A stretch of 64,000 bases of DNA. Origin: Anisus vortex (Eukaryota > Mollusca > Gastropoda > Planorbidae). Shown here piece by piece: positions 58,968-64,000 of this stretch. Position 1 is the stretch's first letter. Each line of letters starts with the position of its first letter. The position numbers and the translations under genes were made by a program. Location of the stretch: NCBI GenBank assembly GCA_949126835.1, contig OX421492.1, positions 38,150,886-38,214,885 on the forward strand, read 5' to 3'. The notes beneath the pieces were generated by a model. The model did not search any database. It was not told where the DNA came from and saw nothing but the letters and a program-made list of their open reading frames with translations.

Positions 58968-60682
58968 AAGAACAACACTAAACATTAGGAATTGTATAGC
59001 ACCACTTATAGTGTATAGCGATCTTTGACTAAATTATAATCTCACAAAAGAACACCATTTTTAATCATTGGGTGAAAACTGCATTAGTGTGCGGAAGACT
59101 TCTTGCTGGTATAACAATTTAAAATATATATATATATATTTTAAATGCTTCGTAATGTTAATACTTGAAAACAAAATGCTTTTTAAACAAACATACGCTA
59201 CTCTTTTTGAAAATCTAACAAACATTTAGGCAGTGGGCGTGCCATTTCGTTGGTAGACAAGCGCGTAGGTTGTGGCTGCCGGGGGTTTCCACTGCTATAT
59301 GTATATAGTTAATAATATAAATATTATATGGGGCAGAGTGGTCATTGAAAGAAGAAACTAGGAACAAGACCACTGACGGCCCAGTGACCACTGACGGCCC
59401 AGTGATAAAAATCGATTGATAGATTACCACTAAAAAAAAGAATGTTGTTGGTTAGAGAGGGGTGAAGTCTGTCATGCACCTACCGTACATTCATTTCCGC
59501 CATCATATTTGCGTGAACGTGAATCTGTGAGTGTCTCTATGAGTGCATCTGTGAGTATTTACATAATATTTTACGTTTGCTTTATCAAGTGTGGAGGATT
59601 TTGCGAGTGGTCAATAATCGGAAACATGAGAGGACGTATCCAATTACGTAATGATATCCTTATGCATACTCAATGATTTATAGAAATGTCTTGGCATTAA
59701 ACATATATATATATATATATATTATATATAACCAATGACTCATGTTTATGACATATAATATATATGTGTACTTTGTATGTGCGATATCTATGTGTGATTT
59801 TTTTTACCTATATGTTTGTACGCTATGTATCTGTGTGTCATATATATATGTGATGTATAAGCTTGACCTACATGTGTGATCTTTACTGCTGACATAAATG
59901 TGTGACATACGCACATAACCCATTTGTTTGACCTAAAAATGTGACCTATATGTATGTCCTACATCTATACAATACTCTTGTGTATATTGAAGCATATGAT
60001 AGTTACTTGTTGTTTTATTCACTTGGAATACCTAATGTAATTTATACATGATTAAAATATCGAAAAGACCACTTCTGATCCTTAGGCAATTTTTGGTAGC
60101 ATGAAATGCACACAGATACATTCACGTTACGCCTCCATGATCCGTGCAGCCCAAAGTTTATTTGTATAAAATACGTTTAAATCTCATTCAGTTGAATTAA
60201 TGACCCATCGTTTCATAATGTCGGTGTGAAAAGGACTATTTCTCTGCCTAGCCAAGCGAACACCTTAGAGAAATTGTACCTTCTGGTCTTGTGGCATACT
60301 TAAAACGAAACCCAGCTAGATCTATACTAAATAGAGCGTGACATTGGATTGTAGGCGTGAACTGGTCCAATTATTAGCACTTGTTTACTTTTGGTGAATG
60401 GCGTCTCAACAAATGAATTACTAGCATCTCTGTCAATCTAGACTCTAGACTACACAATATACACCATTTACTATAAATGTTGAGCCTGTGACCACGAAAA
60501 GTAGAGTATATAATTACACATAGGACTAACTATAACATTTCTAAAAATGAATAGTAAAATATAGGCTGTATGCATAGTTTAAAAAAGTAATAACCTGTAT
60601 TACTGTCAACACATACAGCCTAGCATACAAATTAATATACAGTCACCACATTCTGTTTCTATATAATTTTTGATATAATAAA
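58968..60682. other. A/T-rich DNA, no gene seen
   Basis: CACTGACGGCCCAGTGA occurs twice at 59371-59404. (TA)n occurs at 59702-59730. TATGTGTGA-type words recur at 59750-59960. No gene was recognised. Confidence 0.5.
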
Positions 60683-61354
60683 CATTTCCTGACATGTAGA
60701 ATACGACCTACAGTGCTAGCATTTCCTGACATGTAGAATACGACCTACAGTGCTAGCATTTCCTGACATGTAGAATACGACCTACAGTGCTAGCATTTCC
60801 TGACATGTAGAATACGACCTACAGTGCTAGCATTTCCTGACATGTAGAATACGACCTACAGTGCTAGCATTTCCTGACATGTAGAATACGACCTACAGTG
60901 CTAGCATTTCCTGACATGTAGAATACGACCTACAGTGCTAGCATTTCCTGACATGTAGAATACGACCTACAGTGCTAGCATTTCCTGACATGTAGAATAC
61001 GACCTACAGTGCTAGCATTTCCTGACATGTAGAATACGACCTACAGTGCTAGCATTTCCTGACATGTAGAATACGACCTACAGTGCTAGCATTTCCTGAC
61101 ATGTAGAATACGACCTACAGTGCTAGCATTTCCTGACATGTAGAATACGACCTACAGTGCTAGCATTTCCTGACATGTAGAATACGACCTACAGTGCTAG
61201 CATTTCCTGACATGTAGAATACGACCTACAGTGCTAGCATTTCCTGACATGTAGAATACGACCTACAGTGCTAGCATTTCCTGACATGTAGAATACGACC
61301 TACAGTGCTAGCATTTCCTGACATGTAGAATACGACCTACAGTGCTAGCATTTC
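60683..61354. repeat. 37-bp satellite-like array, 18 identical copies
   Basis: The unit joins CATTTCCTGACATGTAGAAT and ACGACCTACAGTGCTAG. Eighteen full copies (60683-61348, 666 bp) show no substitution by eye, followed by a partial CATTTC. The array begins and ends abruptly without degenerate edge copies. Confidence 0.98.
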
Positions 61355-62155
61355 TAAAAATAGCCACAAGGGATAAGCGTGTTTTGATTTTCGATTACAT
61401 GAACTAAAATGTCTAATTATACATAACTGCAGGACATGATAGGTCTATTATAAAAGTATATGATCTACAATTATCACTCAATTAACACCTCAAGGTGGAA
61501 CCCTTCATCACCCCCACCCCGCACCATTCCCTAATCAGACACATCGACTTCATAAAATTCCTTTCCACTTTTCTCTACATCACACTGCTCTCTTTACGTA
61601 CTCCGCCCCACCCCTCCCTCAATCTCTCCTCCCTCTCGCTCCCCTCTCCTCCTCTGTGCTGTGTGTCATTTGCAAGACCTGTCTGTCTGGAGATTGGTTC
61701 AATGATTCAAAGCTATTTCCATCTGATCAAGCATCCTGTCAGATTGTTGTGGAAAAAAAGATAAGAAGAAACACACATACACTGACACACAAATTGCTTA
61801 TGTAAGTTTCCATTTTTAAGCATGTTCCCAATTCTGCATAATATAGGGCTCCACATTTATTTCAAATAAATCCTTGGTTTCGAATACTCGCTAGTCTTCG
61901 ATTCTAATCCATGTCCGGATGTTGTGTGTGTGTGAGTGTGTATGTGTGTGTTTCTAGTTTTGTCTTTCCCCTCAAGTTTGAAAATATGTCAAACTTTGTC
62001 TATAAGTAAATATTCATTCGTAGCGTTGTTTTCATTGTAAATTGCAGATGATGATTCTAACTTTATCTTATATTATATTTACTGACTCTCCTTCTATAAA
62101 GAAGATTTTTGCGTCCTATGCTCATTCATGGTCCGAGTTTAGTTTTGCATTTTTA
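61355..62155. other. Unassigned DNA
   Basis: CT-rich 61490-61660 gives a Pro/Ser/Leu frame without a domain. GTGTGT occurs at 61923-61950. Confidence 0.45.
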
Positions 62156-62383
62156 TTAGTGTTTTAAATTACTGGGTTTCCTGGTTTGTTCAGCAAACCC
62201 CTTCCATCCCCGAATGCCACTCGGTAAAAAAGAGTACTTATATGTTTTGTTCTCGTATAAGGGATAAGAAAAGTGTTTTGTCCACAGTCCAAAGTTCTCT
62301 TTAATGGGAAATGTATTCACGATTGGACATTTATTTAAATATACCTTACATTTAATCATAGTTTCGTATCTTCTTTTTATCAT
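62156..62383 (-). pseudogene. Possible LINE C-terminal fragment
   Basis: The minus strand encodes ENKTYKYSFLPSGIRGWKGF in a 75-codon frame. The YKYSF-LP-x-x-I-x-x-W pattern matches the C-terminal segment also seen in the LINE fragment at 33190-33530. The rest of the frame is not recognisable and no simple-repeat tail is present, so the call is tentative. Confidence 0.4.
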
Positions 62384-62975
62384 ATATAAATCTACAACCC
62401 TAATGCATTAAAAAAAATTGCAAATAGTTCAAAAGCTTCGTTTTCAAAAGCAGGCATAAAGTATATTATTCTACAAGCGTTTAATACTATTCAACATATT
62501 CAAATTACACAGTCAGTTATATACTTTCCTTTTAAATAAAGTCAATTAAAATTTTAACACAACGAGATAAAACGCTTAAAAATCAGAAAATAAAATAATT
62601 ATTCCGCAAACAATATAAAAGAAAAATGTGTACTTCTGATAACCACACAAATGTGCTCTTTGAACAAATTACCACTTTAATTTTATTGCAATGTTTCAAT
62701 CTTATAACAAAGTTATAACTTGGGAAATTTAAAAATATCAAAAGCTAGATCAATCAGACAGATTAGCATAATTGTATAGAGAATTTAATTCCGGTGATAA
62801 ATCTGAAAAACTTGAGAAAAACAAAGTCAATAGAAAGAAGACATTAAAAGTTCAAATTTGATGTAATTAAAACAAAAAATAAAGATAAATGACAGGATGA
62901 ATGTTTTCAAATCAATTTTCTTGAGTAGCAAATACAATATGTAGAGAGGGATATTGTGTTCATTTTCAAAGATTA
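62384..62975. other. A/T-rich DNA, no gene seen
   Basis: No features were recognised. Confidence 0.5.
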
Positions 62976-63092
62976 CAATACTGCCAGATAGATACACTGT
63001 CAGAAAGACTGCCCTGCCAGATAGATACACTGTCAGAAAGACTGCCCTGCCAGATAAATACACTGTCAGAAAGACAGCTCTGCCAGACAGAC
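62976..63092. repeat. 33-bp tandem repeat, 3 copies, bordering the 28-bp array
   Basis: CTGCCAGATAGATACACTGT then CAGAAAGACTGCC begins at 62981, 63014 and 63047. The words are shared with the neighbouring 28-bp array, so the two are related. Confidence 0.93.
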
Positions 63093-64000
63093 AACAAGGC
63101 CAGATAGAACTACACTGCCAAATAGAAAACAATGGCGGATAGATAACACTTCCATTAAACTGCCTAATAGATAACATGCCAGAAAACTGCCAGATAGAAA
63201 ACACTGCCAAAAATTACCAGATAGACAACATTGCCAGGCAACTGCCAGATAGACAACACTGTCAGACAACTGCCAGATAGACAACACTGTCAGACAACTG
63301 CCAGATAGACAACACTGCCTGAAAACTGCCAAATACAAAACACTGCCAGACAACTGCCAGATAGATAACACTGCCAGAAAACTGCCAGATAGATAACACT
63401 GCCAGAAAACTGTCAGATATACAACACTGCCAGAAAACTGCCAGATAGACAACACTGCCAGACAACTGCCAGATAGACAACACTGTCAGACAACTGCCAG
63501 ATAGACAACACTGTCAGACAACTGCCAGATAGACAACACTGCCTGAAAACTGCCAAATACAAAACACTGCCAGACAACTGCCAGATAGATAACACTGCCA
63601 GAAAACTGCCAGATAGATAACACTGCCAGAAAACTGTCAGATATACAACACTGCCAGAAAACTGCCAGATAGACAACACTGCCAGACAACTGCCAGATAG
63701 ATAACACTGCCAGAAAACTGCCAGATAGACAACACTGCCAGACAACTGCCAGATAGACAACACTACCAGACAATTGCCGAATAGACAACACTGTAAGACA
63801 ACTGCCAGATGGACAACACTATAAGACAACTGCCAGATAGACAACACTGCCAGACAACTGCCAGATAGACAACACTGCCAGACAACTGCCAGATAGACAA
63901 CACTGTCAGACAACTGCCAGATAGACAACACTGTAAGACAACTGCCAGATAGACAACACTGTAAGACAACTGCCAGATAGACAACACTGCCAGACAACTG
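63093..64000. repeat. 28-bp minisatellite with 224-bp higher-order repeat, continues past window
   Basis: The unit joins GACAACTGCCAGATAGACAA and CACTGCCA. Marker variants recur at exactly 224 bp (eight units), for example CACTGCCTGAAAACTGCC at 63313 and 63537, followed by CAAATACAAAAC in both. The last 220 bp are simple 28-bp units. Long minus-strand frames (LSIWQLSGSVVYLAVV, period 28 residues) exist only because the unit has no minus-strand stop. Confidence 0.96.

Noticed and set aside
63413..63997. 194-codon minus-strand protein
   Set aside because: Generated by the 28-bp array; period equals the unit length in residues.

Overview
This is a eukaryotic, A/T-rich, repeat-dominated window with no intact protein-coding gene. 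Long introns or intergenic DNA, tRNA-derived SINEs, non-LTR (LINE) 3' ends, hAT, pogo-like and Helitron-type elements, and very many minisatellites suggest an invertebrate animal. The style of the LINE and SINE tails makes me favour a mollusc, probably a gastropod; that is inference, since no diagnostic gene is present. No bacterial operons, CRISPR arrays, rRNA or functional tRNA genes were seen.

Layout. 0-7 kb: CA-rich DNA, an (AT)n tract, then a 34-bp minisatellite (3420-5530) split by a Helitron-like insertion (3650-4137). 7-15 kb: an interspersed repeat called family X here (6706-7216), a 31-bp purine-rich minisatellite (8410-9186), a SINE, GA-rich DNA, and three minisatellites with 33-, 17- and 33-bp units. 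15-25 kb: a long-inverted-repeat element (15220-15850), a LINE 3' end (19030-19282), a 46-bp hairpin-bearing array, a damaged THAP zinc finger (22123-22290) and a fossil hAT transposase (23988-24730). 25-34 kb: an hAT MITE with a perfect 8-bp target duplication, a full SINE with a 10-bp target duplication, 11-, 14- and ~32-bp arrays, the best candidate cellular exon (32423-32540, minus strand), a frameshifted LINE end and a second family X copy. 34.5-36.8 kb: a 2.3-kb array of a 52-bp unit. 37-50 kb: SINE copies, a pogo-like MITE, a second Helitron copy, a 1.2-kb 23-bp array and a LINE fragment. 50-64 kb: mostly plain A/T-rich DNA with 15-, 31-, 37- and 28-bp arrays and the third family X copy; the 28-bp array runs off the window.

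At least sixteen unrelated minisatellites occupy roughly 12 kb. Most long open frames here are artefacts of these arrays, because stop-free units are read through in several frames. Real coding traces are transposon remnants, one damaged THAP domain, and one or two candidate exons. I found no convincing new multi-gene system. The most unusual items are the Helitron family with two successive 3' ends, its exact insertion into a minisatellite, the three-copy family X, and the density and higher-order structure of the tandem arrays.
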